64,000 nt of DNA from Poteriospumella lacustris (taxonomy: Eukaryota; Sar; Chrysophyceae; Chromulinales; Dinobryaceae): positions 5,025 to 69,024 of the forward strand of contig SMOI01000148.1 of NCBI GenBank assembly GCA_008000375.1, given 5' to 3'. Positions within the stretch are counted from its first letter, which is position 1; each line of letters opens with the position of its first letter. The notes beneath the pieces are model-generated. The model made no database searches and was not told the DNA's origin. It was given only the letters and a program-made list of their open reading frames with translations. This document shows positions 1-9,492 of the stretch, one piece after another. The position numbers were made by a program, and so were the translations under genes.

Positions 1-350
1 CGGTTGACACGACGGCTGGACCGACGGACACACAGACGGCTGCGACGACGGTTGACACGACGGCTGACACGACGGACACACAGACGGCTGCGACGACGGT
101 TGACACGACGGCTGGACCGACGGACACACAGACGGCTGCGACGACGGTTGACACGACGGCTGACACGACGGACGCACAGACGGCTGCGACGACGGTTGAC
201 ACGACGGCTGGACCGACGGACACACAGACGGCTGCGACGTCGGTTGACACGACGGCTGGACCGACCGACACACAGACGGCTGCGACGACGGTTGACACGA
301 CGGCTGGACCGACGGACACACAGACGGCTGCGATGACGGTTGCGATGGTT
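1..350. repeat. 48-bp tandem repeat, about seven copies
   Basis: Seven near-identical 48-bp units start at 1, 49, 97 and so on; they differ by a few substitutions, mainly ggaccga versus acacga in the middle. On the minus strand each unit encodes 16 residues of the pattern S-S-Q-P-S-V-C-P-S-V-Q-P-S-C-Q-P, continuing the RCC1 protein's stalk. The array runs into the window edge, so its full length is unknown. The period is a multiple of three, so copy-number change would keep the frame. Confidence 0.95.
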
Positions 351-1614
351 GAACTGTTGGTTGACTGGTCGGTTTTTGTGATGGTTGTGTGCTGGGTTGT
401 GTCGTCGGTTGGCACGTTGGCTCGGCAGTAGGTGAAGTGGGTTGCCTTGTCGGTTGTGTAGAAGGCTGACCTGAGGGATGTCTCGAAGGCTGACGAGACG
501 GCTGTGAGGAGGGTTGGCCACTAGGCTGTGATGTCGGAATAATATCGAAATTGCGAACCGTCACCGCCGTCAATCGCTGCGTAGTGGTGCGATCGCCCAA
601 CTGACCATAATCGTTGCGGCCCCAACATTGCATCGCACCAACCGATAGCATCGCACATGTATGATAATAACCCGCTGCGATCGCCGTCACACCGCTCACC
701 GACAACACCGCCACCGCCGTCCATCGATCTGTCGTTGTACCGTCGCCCAACTGACCATAGCCATTCCAGCCCCAACATTTCACTGCGCTGTTTGACAACA
801 TGGCACACGTGTGAGACCCACCCGCTGCGATCGCCGTCACGCCGCTCACCGACGACACCGCCACCGCCGTCCATCGATCTGTCGTCGTACCGTCGCCTAA
901 CCGACCACTGCCATTGAAGCCCCAACACTTCACTGTGCTGTTCGACAACATCGCACACGTATGAGCCCAGCCCGCCGAGATCGCCGTCACGCCGCTCACC
1001 GACAACACCGCCACCGCCGTCGATTGTTGTGTGGTCGTACGGTCGCCCAACTGACCATAGTCATTGAAGCCCCAACACTTCACTGCGCTGTTCGACAACA
1101 TCGCACACGTATGAGCCGCACCCGCCGAGATCGCCGTCACACCGCTCACCGTTCCGTCGCCCAACTGGCCTACGTTATTTCGGCCCCAACATTTCACCGT
1201 TCCACCCGACAACATCGCACACGTATGATCTCCACCCGTCGAGATCGCCGTCACACCGCTCGTTGACAACACCGACACCGCCGTCGATCGGTGTGTCGTC
1301 GTACCGTCGCCCAACTGACCATTGTTATTGAGGCCCCAACATCGCACCGTACTATTGGACAATATCGCACAGGTATGACGATAACCCGCCGAAATCGCTG
1401 TCACAACGCTAACCGAAGAAACCTTCACTGGCTCTATCCTGGTAGTTGTCGTCCCATCGCCCAACTGACCATAGTCATTGCGGCCCCAACATTTCACCTC
1501 GGAACTGGTCCAAAAGCCACAGCTGTGAGACTCACCGAGGTCCAAACCCACACTCATCACATACTGTGTGTAATGGAGCCAGACCATGGCCATCAGACAT
1601 AACCTCAACACCAT
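1..1614 (-). CDS. Secreted RCC1-repeat protein with Pro/Ser/Gln-rich C-terminal stalk (3' end outside window)
   Basis: Read on the minus strand, the frame is open from the first Met at 1614 to the window edge; an in-frame stop lies upstream near 1657. The N-terminus is short and hydrophobic, like a signal peptide. Seven RCC1-type repeats follow, each with a V-K-C-W-G-x-N core, then Y/N-G-Q-L-G-D-G-T-T-T and S-G-V-T-A-I-S-A-G-x-x-H-T-C-A-M (about 560-1500). The repeat near 1150-1190 lacks the usual T-T-x-R-S-T-A-V-x-V-L-S segment. From about 540 down to 1 the protein becomes a low-complexity stalk of P-T/S-x-Q-P-S-x-Q-P motifs, ending in a 48-bp tandem array. RCC1 repeats form beta-propellers; with a signal peptide this is probably an extracellular or surface propeller, not a Ran exchange factor. 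Pro-Ser/Thr-Gln stalks of this type are frequent in stramenopiles. The true C-terminus is not visible. Confidence 0.85.
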   Translation of the reverse strand, partial: MVLRLCLMAMVWLHYTQYVMSVGLDLGESHSCGFWTSSEVKCWGRNDYGQLGDGTTTTRIEPVKVSSVSVVTAISAGYRHTCAILSNSTVRCWGLNNNGQLGDGTTTHRSTAVSVLSTSGVTAISTGGDHTCAMLSGGTVKCWGRNNVGQLGDGTVSGVTAISAGAAHTCAMLSNSAVKCWGFNDYGQLGDRTTTQQSTAVAVLSVSGVTAISAGWAHTCAMLSNSTVKCWGFNGSGRLGDGTTTDRWTAVAVSSVSGVTAIAAGGSHTCAMLSNSAVKCWGWNGYGQLGDGTTTDRWTAVAVLSVSGVTAIAAGYYHTCAMLSVGAMQCWGRNDYGQLGDRTTTQRLTAVTVRNFDIIPTSQPSGQPSSQPSRQPSRHPSGQPSTQPTRQPTSPTAEPTCQPTTQPSTQPSQKPTSQPTVQPSQPSSQPSVCPSVQPSCQPSSQPSVCRSVQPSCQPTSQPSVCPSVQPSCQPSSQPSVRPSCQPSCQPSSQPSVCPSVQPSCQPSSQPSVCPSCQPSCQPSSQPSVCPSVQPSCQP

Positions 1615-2059
1615 CGTTTGATCGTCGACTTTCTGGCCCAACAACAAATTGTCAAGTCAACGAGTCGGTTCTTTCTTTGTTTGGCGGTGAAGGTGGTGGT
1701 TGGTCAGCAATAAGTGTGGTTGGAACACGGCAAAGGACAATGCAAATGGTTTCAAATGGTCTCAAATATCGCTGCGTAGCCTCGAAGAATGGTCTCAGAT
1801 TTCCTCGGAAATGGTTTGAAAAATGGTCGTCAATGGTCTCAAAATAGCCCTGAATAGCCTCGGATAAAAATGAGTGCTTCAGATTGCTTCGAATCCAGAA
1901 TAATGGTCTCTCGGGTGTGTGTCGCGTCGTTGGTCGTTTCAAAAACTACTGTATGCAGGAGAGACGCCGCGTCAGTCGTTTCACACGCCTTTCGGTGTAA
2001 AGTAACACGTAAGTTAAGTAATATAATGTGAATATTACAACAGCATCACTGGAAACCAT
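1615..2059. other. Intergenic region with degenerate AATGGTCTCA-like repeats
   Basis: This lies between the 5' end of the RCC1 gene and the 3' end of the next minus-strand gene. From about 1738 to 1905 short imperfect repeats occur around the words aaatggt(c)tcaaa, cctcggaa/cctcgaa and aatagcct. No convincing gene was seen. Confidence 0.5.
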
Positions 2060-2754
2060 TTACTTCGCGCACTCCTCCTCCTCCTCCTCATTATCAGAGC
2101 AGTAGTCACCAAACAGGACATCATGTTCCGCATTGTAACGGACATAGGTGATGGTCAGCGAGCAGCGGCTGCCATCAATGCTGTCCAAAATCCACGCCAC
2201 AAATTTCTCAATGTCCGCTTTGGATGTGATTCCGTGCTTCTTCAACTCATCGGCAAACTCGTTGATTCCATCGACACCACTGGGAAGTCTGCTACCTTCT
2301 GGGAAACTTCCGGTGATTCCCAATTTGCCGATTTCAACGTACTCCACTTCGTACTTTGTGGTCCCTGCATGCATCACACCATCCTGATTGGCCACTCTCA
2401 CATTCATTTCGTCACCGTTGCTCCATTTAATCAAGAATGAGTGGATTTCGTCGGCATAAATTTCCGCACTGTCAGAAAGTTCCCCACCTACACCTTGGTA
2501 AAACATCTGCAATTTGCCGTCGAACAAAGGATTGGCAGACATTTTAAGAGGCTTTCCTCTCAATTGCTTGGCAATCACAACCTCCAGCTGCTTCAAGTCA
2601 TCTTGTTCCAAAGTCTCAATGAATGCAATGACATCTTCCATGGTTTCCATGGTTTTGCCATCGGAGTCGGCGATCTGCAGACAATTGTATTAGAAAAGCA
2701 CAATAAAACAGCGATTTAATATTATATCAATGAACTCACTCTCTTCTTAGACAT
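2060..2754 (-). CDS. Orphan acidic-tailed protein, two exons
   Basis: Exon 1 (2740-2754) encodes M-S-K-K-R. A 65-nt intron (2675-2739) has a GTGAGT donor, a CTAAT branch-like site and a TGTCTGCAG acceptor. Exon 2 (2060-2674) continues in frame as I-A-D-S-D-G-K. The product is about 209 aa. It has a helical N-terminal third (residues about 15-45), a predicted mixed alpha/beta middle, and ends in an acidic run (D-N-E-E-E-E-E-E) before C-A-K. No signal peptide, membrane segment or catalytic motif was seen, and I do not recognise the family. It is divergent to the small gene at 3092, sharing a 337-bp promoter region. Confidence 0.75.
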
Positions 2755-3091
2755 TTCAATCCTGTTGTTCAATCAATTGTGATCGCTCTCACGATCCTTC
2801 GAGAACCCCTTTCGGCCAGTGTCAGCCCCGTCTCTTGTAAGTCGAGTTTCCCAAAAGGGAAAGTTTGTTGATTGAGGTTAGGTTTCCGGAGTTGGGTTTT
2901 CAGTTTGGAATTTATCAGTGGGGGCTTTCCCTCTCCAATCACAGTGAAGATTGATTGATACATTTGGAACAGTGAAGATTGATTGATTGATTCAATTATA
3001 ACCACACTTGGAACCTTCTGTGATACATTTTCACATTCATTGGAAATACCTAGGCGCTACACAAACTGATCACAACACAAACTAACGCACA
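2755..3091. promoter_or_regulatory. Bidirectional promoter region between two orphan genes
   Basis: This 337-bp AT-rich spacer separates divergent start codons at 2754 (minus) and 3092 (plus). It contains a short direct repeat, cagtgaagattgattga, near 2940-2990. No discrete promoter element can be assigned from sequence alone. Confidence 0.4.
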
Positions 3092-3505
3092 ATGGCGGAA
3101 TCAGCATCCATTGAGAACTACGCCGAACATTTGGCTCCGTTGTTGGCCAGCTTCCAAAGACAACCAAGATTCATCACAGGCGATCCAGACCCCAACGAAT
3201 CTTTCACTGATCAGTTTGGAAACATCATTGGTTTTTACCACACAGATGTGTCGTGCTTTGCTCCTCTTTTGCTGAAATTGCTCAAGGATCCCTCGATGGG
3301 AAGAATTGAGATAATGGATGTAGACGCAGGGTATTTGTCATACTCCCTGTACAGGCACGCCGATTCTTACTATATACTTTACGAATCACGAACCTTGTAT
3401 GGACGGTGGGGTCATTTCACCTCGTTTGTGGTAGTGCCGACGTTGCAGCCCGTGGTAGAGTTTGTGGAGGCTATGATCGATCGAGAAATTCATCCGAGGA
3501 AATGA
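3092..3505 (+). CDS. Small orphan protein, 137 aa
   Basis: The start ATG sits in the context cacaATGgcg and the frame ends at TGA 3503-3505. The protein is soluble-looking, with aromatic-rich central strands (around residues 45-120) and no signal peptide or membrane helix. I do not recognise it. Just after the stop is a good intron: donor AAG/GTAAGA at 3521 and acceptor TTTCTACAG at 3595 (75 nt). The sequence between the stop and the donor stays in frame with the downstream exon up to a TGA at 3638-3640. This is either a 3'-UTR intron or a 19-codon readthrough extension. Confidence 0.65.
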   Translation: MAESASIENYAEHLAPLLASFQRQPRFITGDPDPNESFTDQFGNIIGFYHTDVSCFAPLLLKLLKDPSMGRIEIMDVDAGYLSYSLYRHADSYYILYESRTLYGRWGHFTSFVVVPTLQPVVEFVEAMIDREIHPRK

Positions 3506-4168
3506 AGAAGACATCTAAAGGTAAGACTCGCAATCAGAGCACTGTTTCTTTTTTAATGTAAACGAAACATATTCCATCCGTTGTCATTTCTACAGGGCAA
3601 AGCGGAGAAGCTGTTCGGTATGTCTGCCAGTTTTAAATGAAAATTGAAAGAACGAGTGTAGCTGTTCATGATTTTCCGGTGATTTCTTTGCTTGGGGAAG
3701 GGTCATCAGACACTCCACCTTCTTGTTTTGTTAATTTCTTCACTCGCCCAACCTATCAGCCAACCCGACATAGTTGGATGACCTTGGTATGCATCTTGGT
3801 ATGTCTGTTTATCAAGTATACTCGGTACAACTTCTTTTAGGAACCAAACATTGGTTTCCGAAACCCAAACAGACGATCCCCTCTGTACCTTTGACCCGCG
3901 TTTGATGATTCCCACCTTTGCAGTACTATACAAACTACATGATTTGCAAGTATAAATGACTATACACGTTTACATATATGTACAATAGTCACAATGAGAA
4001 GCGTTTTACACGACGACGGCGGGGCAGGACTGGGATGATCGGTCTTTTTTCACATGCCTTTCGGTGATACAAGACAGACCATTGAAGAGTCCCCACCTTT
4101 CCTTCTTTTTCTTGCTTGCTTATTTGCTTATTTGCTTGTTTGCTTGTTTGCTTGCCTGTCCGTCAAGC
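3506..4168. other. 3'-UTR/intergenic region
   Basis: It contains the putative UTR intron (3521-3595), an AT-rich spacer, and just before 4169 a run of TTGC/TTGT words (4107-4160) that probably belongs to the 5'-UTR of the next gene. No separate gene was seen. Confidence 0.5.
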
Positions 4169-6715
4169 ATGAGTGGGAAAATGAACATGAGTGATGCCAA
4201 CGACGCCAGAGACGACGACTTGGACGAGTTGTCTATCGACGATGATCTCAATTTTGGAGACAACAAAGACAATGCAGTGACGGTTTTTCCACCAACCGAA
4301 GTGACTGTGAAACTTGAACCGGTGGAAAAATCTGCGCCCAAGTTGGAACCAGTGAAAATGAGGCCGTCGGTGGAAACACCTGCGCCCACTCCGGATCAGC
4401 GAGCTTGTCCGCCTTCTGAACCATTGAAAATTGTGCCGTCGACGGAAACACCAACGACCAAGCTGGATCAACGAGGAGTGATGTCTTTTCCACCTTCTGA
4501 ACCATTGAAAATGGTGCCGCAGACGGAAACACCAACGACCAAGCTGGATCAACGAGGAGTGATGTCTTTTCCACCTTCGGAACCATTCAAAATCGCACCA
4601 GCTGAAAAAGCGGTGTCCAAATTCGATCAAGACGATTACCTACGCTTGGTGAATAACAAAGGTAGTACTGTGCATGGTCAAGTGGGTGGACGACAAGAGT
4701 ATTTACGTTCGTTGGCCAAGTTTCAAACCGAACAAGGCATGGGTATTCGCAGCGAAGGTCAGGACTTACGTATTGGTACCTACGATCAAGCCTTCATTCC
4801 CGTACCAGAAGAAGTGATTACCGCGCGAGTGAATACGATCAACAAGGTCATGGACAAGACCTTGCACGGCGACGCCGTCGATCACAACAGTATCGACGAG
4901 GCGTTTTTCCGTCAACAGTTGCCGAACAATGTGCATATCCTGGAGATCTTACCCTGTGTGGCCATCTACAACGCCCCCATGACCAACGAACGTCATACGG
5001 GGCGTGCCTATTTGCTCCTGACGAAAACAAAGATCGTCGACACCGATTACTACCGTTTCTATTTCTTCTCCCGCAAAGATGCGACCAGTTGCCAAGCGGC
5101 AGAGAGTACCTTCACCAAAGACACGCAGCATTATTCGTTTTTCGATGAAGAATCGTTGATGGTCCTGAAGCAAGGATACACGGTCGAATCCGACATCAAC
5201 TACACGACCAAGTCCACCACCGACGTCGTGTTCCTCACCTTTGCGATGGAAGATGTCCTCAGTGTACACCATCGTTCGTTGCGGTATGCGTCGTTGAAAC
5301 ATTTGCAGTCCTTTGCACATCGACACGAAGAGACCACGAAATGTTGTTCATGGGGGCTGTGGATACGCCCGATATTCGCGTGTTTGCAATGGTGGTGCTG
5401 TCAATGCCGTTGCTGTTGGAACTGTTGTTCTTGTTTTGACTTTGTACGATTGTTGCTCTGGAAATGGTCGATGGACGATCGTACCGAAGCCACGTTGGAA
5501 GATTTCATCAGTGACACACATGTCACCACCGAGACCGCGACCCAGGGTCAGACCTTTTACGATCCCACCCGACAACGACCCCGCGAAGGCACGTTACAAG
5601 AGACGAATCTACTCGTGACACGGACGTTACACGCCCTCAACTTCGTCTGCATTGATATCACCAATGAATCGAAAGCGGATACGATGATCATTGTCGACCC
5701 CAGCGTCTCGTATGCGCAAATGATCCATTTCGTGGTCCGCGTGACGCAGCTGATCGATACCGTGCAGCACAAGAAGATTGAAGCGATGGATGATACCATG
5801 GGTGGGGCGGAACGCAGTGGTGCCATGATTTATCGCAAATGGATGATGACCGTTCGTTATTCGGCGTCGCATTTGTTCAGTCGCCTGGCGGTGGTCATCC
5901 CGCAACCGCCGCCGCTGACGATGGAAGCACTGATGGCGTCGTGGGTGAAGGCGTCCGGGGTAAGGTTGGCCCTGGATATATCGTGGGGTTTCTTCCTCTG
6001 GGAAGTGGTGGCCTTGCTCTGTGCGATCGCGGGGGCGATCGCCCTGGTCGTGGTCGTGGTCGTGGCCGTCGTGGACACGGCCTCGAGTCAGCTGGCGGTG
6101 ATTGCGACGGTGTTTTCGGTGGTCCATGCGGTGTTCCGTGTCTATCTCTTGCGGCAAACGCAGTATACCCAGTGTGCCTTCTGGACGGATACGGTGTTGT
6201 CCGTGATTGGCTTTGCCCTGGGCATCGCCGCGTCCGTGTATACGACGGCTGGATCGTCGCGTGCGTCGTCCTTGCCGCATACCTCGGGTGGTATCGTGGG
6301 GGTGGTGTTCTTGTATCTCCAATCGGCGATGGCGATTGGGGGTGGTCTGTATCAGTATTGGAAGCATCTTGAGCAGGTCCTGGACCGGCCCTCGGGGAAA
6401 GACTATCACCTGACTGGCAACAACCGCAGCAGCTCTGGTGGTCAGGGTCGCCGTGCAGCGAGTGGTGGTGGTGACTTGGAACTGGCACCGTTGCTGCAAG
6501 AACACCGTGAAGGAGCACCGTCAAAGGCGTCGGAACACGACGACTGGTCGTCTGGGGCGGCGGGATCGTCGTGTGTCTTCGGCTGTTGTCGGTGTGGGTG
6601 TATGGGCTGGATCTGTCTCTTGCTGGTCACGGTCGTGGTGGGGGCGGTGATTTATGGGTTTGCGACGAAGCTGTTGCCCTTGCATGGCGCCTCAAAACGA
6701 GCCGTATCCTTGTGA
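4169..6715 (+). CDS. Orphan polytopic membrane protein with N-terminal repeats and Cys cluster
   Basis: I place the start at ATG 4169 (848 aa); an in-frame ATG at 4064 would add 35 residues encoded by TTGC-rich leader sequence. The N-terminus is acidic and carries two to three tandem repeats of about 26 residues containing P-P-S-E-P-L-K-x-V-P and E-T-P-T-T-K-L-D-Q-R (about 4380-4610). A soluble region follows (about 4620-5330), then a striking cysteine/tryptophan cluster at 5340-5460, which could be palmitoylated or bind metal. About five hydrophobic helices lie near 5965-6085, 6090-6150, 6178-6250, 6290-6360 and 6600-6680. Gly/Ser-rich loops separate the last ones. I do not recognise the family. 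It is probably an integral membrane protein with a large cytosolic N-terminal half. Confidence 0.8.
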   Translation: MSGKMNMSDANDARDDDLDELSIDDDLNFGDNKDNAVTVFPPTEVTVKLEPVEKSAPKLEPVKMRPSVETPAPTPDQRACPPSEPLKIVPSTETPTTKLDQRGVMSFPPSEPLKMVPQTETPTTKLDQRGVMSFPPSEPFKIAPAEKAVSKFDQDDYLRLVNNKGSTVHGQVGGRQEYLRSLAKFQTEQGMGIRSEGQDLRIGTYDQAFIPVPEEVITARVNTINKVMDKTLHGDAVDHNSIDEAFFRQQLPNNVHILEILPCVAIYNAPMTNERHTGRAYLLLTKTKIVDTDYYRFYFFSRKDATSCQAAESTFTKDTQHYSFFDEESLMVLKQGYTVESDINYTTKSTTDVVFLTFAMEDVLSVHHRSLRYASLKHLQSFAHRHEETTKCCSWGLWIRPIFACLQWWCCQCRCCWNCCSCFDFVRLLLWKWSMDDRTEATLEDFISDTHVTTETATQGQTFYDPTRQRPREGTLQETNLLVTRTLHALNFVCIDITNESKADTMIIVDPSVSYAQMIHFVVRVTQLIDTVQHKKIEAMDDTMGGAERSGAMIYRKWMMTVRYSASHLFSRLAVVIPQPPPLTMEALMASWVKASGVRLALDISWGFFLWEVVALLCAIAGAIALVVVVVVAVVDTASSQLAVIATVFSVVHAVFRVYLLRQTQYTQCAFWTDTVLSVIGFALGIAASVYTTAGSSRASSLPHTSGGIVGVVFLYLQSAMAIGGGLYQYWKHLEQVLDRPSGKDYHLTGNNRSSSGGQGRRAASGGGDLELAPLLQEHREGAPSKASEHDDWSSGAAGSSCVFGCCRCGCMGWICLLLVTVVVGAVIYGFATKLLPLHGASKRAVSL

Positions 6716-7991
6716 AGGGGACGGTGTATAGTGCAGAGGAGGTGATGACTGGGGCTGTTGGCTTTACGATTCAAACAGTCGGTCCCCGCTGCCGTCAACG
6801 ATCCACTCCTCTCGCGGCGGTGGTGGAGAAGGCCAACCGTCACCGCCTCTTCTTTTCTCTTCTCTTCTCCCTTTTTGTCTCTCTTCTCGTCTCTCTTCTC
6901 GTCCAGCTCTTCTCGTTCAAGCTCTTCTCGTTCTTTGGCGACTCTCCTTTATCTCTCCCATGGGTTCTCTCTTCCTTTTTTTAACGTTTTGTTTTGTTGT
7001 TACCTTATTACTTTTGTCAGTTACGTAGTTGTGGAATATTCTTTGACGCACCGTGGGGATGCTGCATGCATATGATCATCTCTGACTCTCACACGTTTCT
7101 CTATGGGACCCCTTGTCCATCTGTCCCATCCATTGGTTTTGGCTCTATCTATCATTAGGAGGAAGGGTGGTGGTGGTGGCGGTGGTGGTGGTAGCCAAAC
7201 CCCCACCACTGTGGTTTTATTCATTCGTCAGACGTCTGCCGCCGTGCATTTGATTTGTTGGTTTCTTCTCCTTTCTTGGTCTTTTATTTGTTTTGATTGT
7301 CATCGACAGAGCTGGTCTCCTCTATTTGTTCTCTATTGCTTTTAGCCTCATCTATTGCTGTGCTGTTGGATGGTGGGGGTGGGGTACTCTCCACCCTTTT
7401 TCGCCCGCACTTTCTTTCGCGCCAGGTATGTGTATGTGCGATCGTAGGGGGTTTCTTCGTTCATCAGTGGCCAATGTTCTGATGACGCATGGAGAAAAAT
7501 CAACAACAGCAGCCAGCTGTATTCGCCGTCGCCGCTTCTTTATTCGTTCCTCTTTAGTTTTTCGTTAGTTTGCGTGATAACTGCTGCAGCTGCACCGTAT
7601 TCGATCAGCACTATCATCAACACGAATCTGTTGTGTAAGCTGCAGCCTATCGGATTTGACATTATTAACAGCTGTGGAATGGAGGAGAAGAAGGAGAAGA
7701 GTTTAATGTGGCTAAATCCGTCTTCAACTTCGTCTACGGTCGTGTTTCCGATTGTTCAGGGGGACGGCTAATCCGACGCCAACTGTGAGCTCACACTCTA
7801 TCATCACTTACATCCTCTCTCATCATCACATTTAACTAAGAAGGTAGTTCTTATATTAAATATGTATTTGATATCACAAGCATCACAAGCAAAACAAGTT
7901 CCAAACCCTAAAAGACAAAAACAGGTAAATCACGCCAACCACCGGAGTGGAGCGGCTCAGAAGGGCTATCCAAAACGGTTAAAAAGTAGAC
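6716..7991. other. Intergenic region, pyrimidine-rich
   Basis: A CT-rich tract (6845-6960) is followed by a GGT/GGTGGC microsatellite (7165-7193) and AT-rich sequence leading to the first tRNA. Reading frames here are short or reflect the simple repeats. No gene is supported. Confidence 0.5.
7981..7985 (-). terminator. Pol III terminator of tRNA-Thr copy 1
   Basis: A run of five T on the minus strand lies 6 nt beyond the 3' end of the tRNA. Confidence 0.7.
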
Positions 7992-8065
7992 AGCCTCTTG
8001 AGAGGCTCGAACTCTCGACCTTACGCTTACTAAGCGCATGCTCTAGCCAACTGAGCTAAAGAGGC
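7992..8065 (-). tRNA. tRNA-Thr(AGU), copy 1
   Basis: On the minus strand the sequence folds into a complete cloverleaf. The 7-bp acceptor stem pairs GCCTCTT with AAGAGGC. The D arm is GCTC...GAGC. The anticodon stem is TGCGC/GCGTA with loop TTAGTAA (anticodon AGT). The T arm is GAGAG-TTCGAGC-CTCTC. It has no intron, and CCA is not encoded. It would read ACU (and ACC after A34 modification) as threonine. Two identical copies lie at 11011 and 11160. Confidence 0.95.
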
Positions 8066-9492
8066 GTTGCAACGAAGTCGGCAAAGGTCAACAGCAATAC
8101 GATGAAATGTACGGGAAGTGTCGGTGTTGATTGAAACCATGCAAGTCGAAGTTCGTTTGAGACGCGACAACATACGTGGGCTCAACCCCACGAGCAGCTC
8201 AGCCCCACAAGCAGAATTCACGATGACATCATCGTGATGAACCATCTTGTTATGCTAGGCATCAAACGATATCGATGGGCAGATGTTCAATGACGCTTGC
8301 TTAGCCTCCGAATCGACGGCCAGTTGAAAGAGGTCATCACCATGCCCCATTGAGTTGACAGCGACTGCTTCACCGCGTCGCGGCAAAAGAACGAACCCAC
8401 AAGGGCATCAGCTGGAAGTAGCGATGAAGGAGGTGTGGACGAAACCTTTCAAATGCTAGTGAAAGCTCACCGCTGTACGACACCAGAAGCGACAACGACA
8501 GTCAGAGACCCAGTCAGAGAGTAGCACGGGGGTCAATCATCTATGTATGAGTTGTCTTCTCTGGCGTCAACGATGCCTCCGCGCTTTGTTGTGCATTATG
8601 GAAAACACGAAGTTGATTGCCCGTATTCCGTTTGAAAAGTTTTCGAGGCAACAGACCTTTTTGTGTGTGCTTCTGTACCAAGCAACTTGCAGCGACCTAT
8701 GACCAACTACTGCACAGTACCTTTTATCGGTGTGAAGAAGTGCCACGATGTCTCTGGGGATGGCAAAATGAAATACGTAGTCTCATTATTCCAAGTAAAT
8801 AAATTTCCGTTTAACATTGAATGCCGCTAATAAAGGAAACGTGATCAAACTGACGAATCATCTTTGAACTTGGATGTAACTTCAACAGTGTACCAGTGTC
8901 TCTCGCCCCCCTCCCATCCTTTATTGTCAAATCAAAGATATTGCCCAACAATTTTTGTGAAATAAAAGCCAGTCGCCAGTTATTGATGCGGAAGAATGAG
9001 CACCAATTGTTTATTTGCTTGTCTTGTAAATCTTGCTGGATGTGGTGTCCGCAACAGTCGGTGCCATTCAAACTGAACTCATGCACAAAATATCATGATC
9101 GTATAGTGGGAACTCTCTTTATGATCCACGAAGGATCGCTGAACTAAAGTGTAAACCTATTGGTACGAGCAGCACCGCTGGGCGTACTGCAGAGTTACCA
9201 TGATAGACAGTATCTATGACAGTGAAAACCTACCCAACAAGTACTCCACTCCTTTTTTCAAGCCGCCGCCACATTACAAGGCGTACAATAGGGCAGTCAT
9301 TTACCGTCATTACATCCCACAGTGAACGATTACGTCACAAGTACTTGCGGTCGGAGCCACACAACAGTCTCAGAGACTCTGTCGACGTCGCACGTCGGCG
9401 GGATCAGGTCGACAGGGCTTTGAAGAGACTTGGAGAGAATGATTGGCCTGTTGATCGATGCTCTCCACAACTCTAGAACAGCTCACCACAAC
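8066..9492. other. Spacer between tRNA-Thr copy 1 and the Crinkler-like gene
   Basis: This 1.4-kb stretch holds only short reading frames (60-90 codons) without recognisable motifs. It may contain decayed coding sequence, but nothing can be assigned. Confidence 0.4.

Noticed and set aside
4-336. Plus-strand Arg-rich frame across the 48-bp array
   Set aside because: The minus-strand reading joins in frame to the RCC1 domains and gives a known stalk type; the plus reading is an isolated R-R-L-T-R-R repeat.
1-350. CRISPR array
   Set aside because: The units are directly adjacent with no unique spacers, and they are in frame with a protein.
5627-6524. Arg/His/Thr-rich minus-strand frames (209-292 codons) inside the membrane-protein gene
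   Set aside because: They are antisense to the hydrophobic coding region and their composition mirrors it; no motif was seen.
7103-7345. A plus-strand frame with a Gly run
   Set aside because: It is explained by the GGT microsatellite at 7165-7193; no start context or domain.
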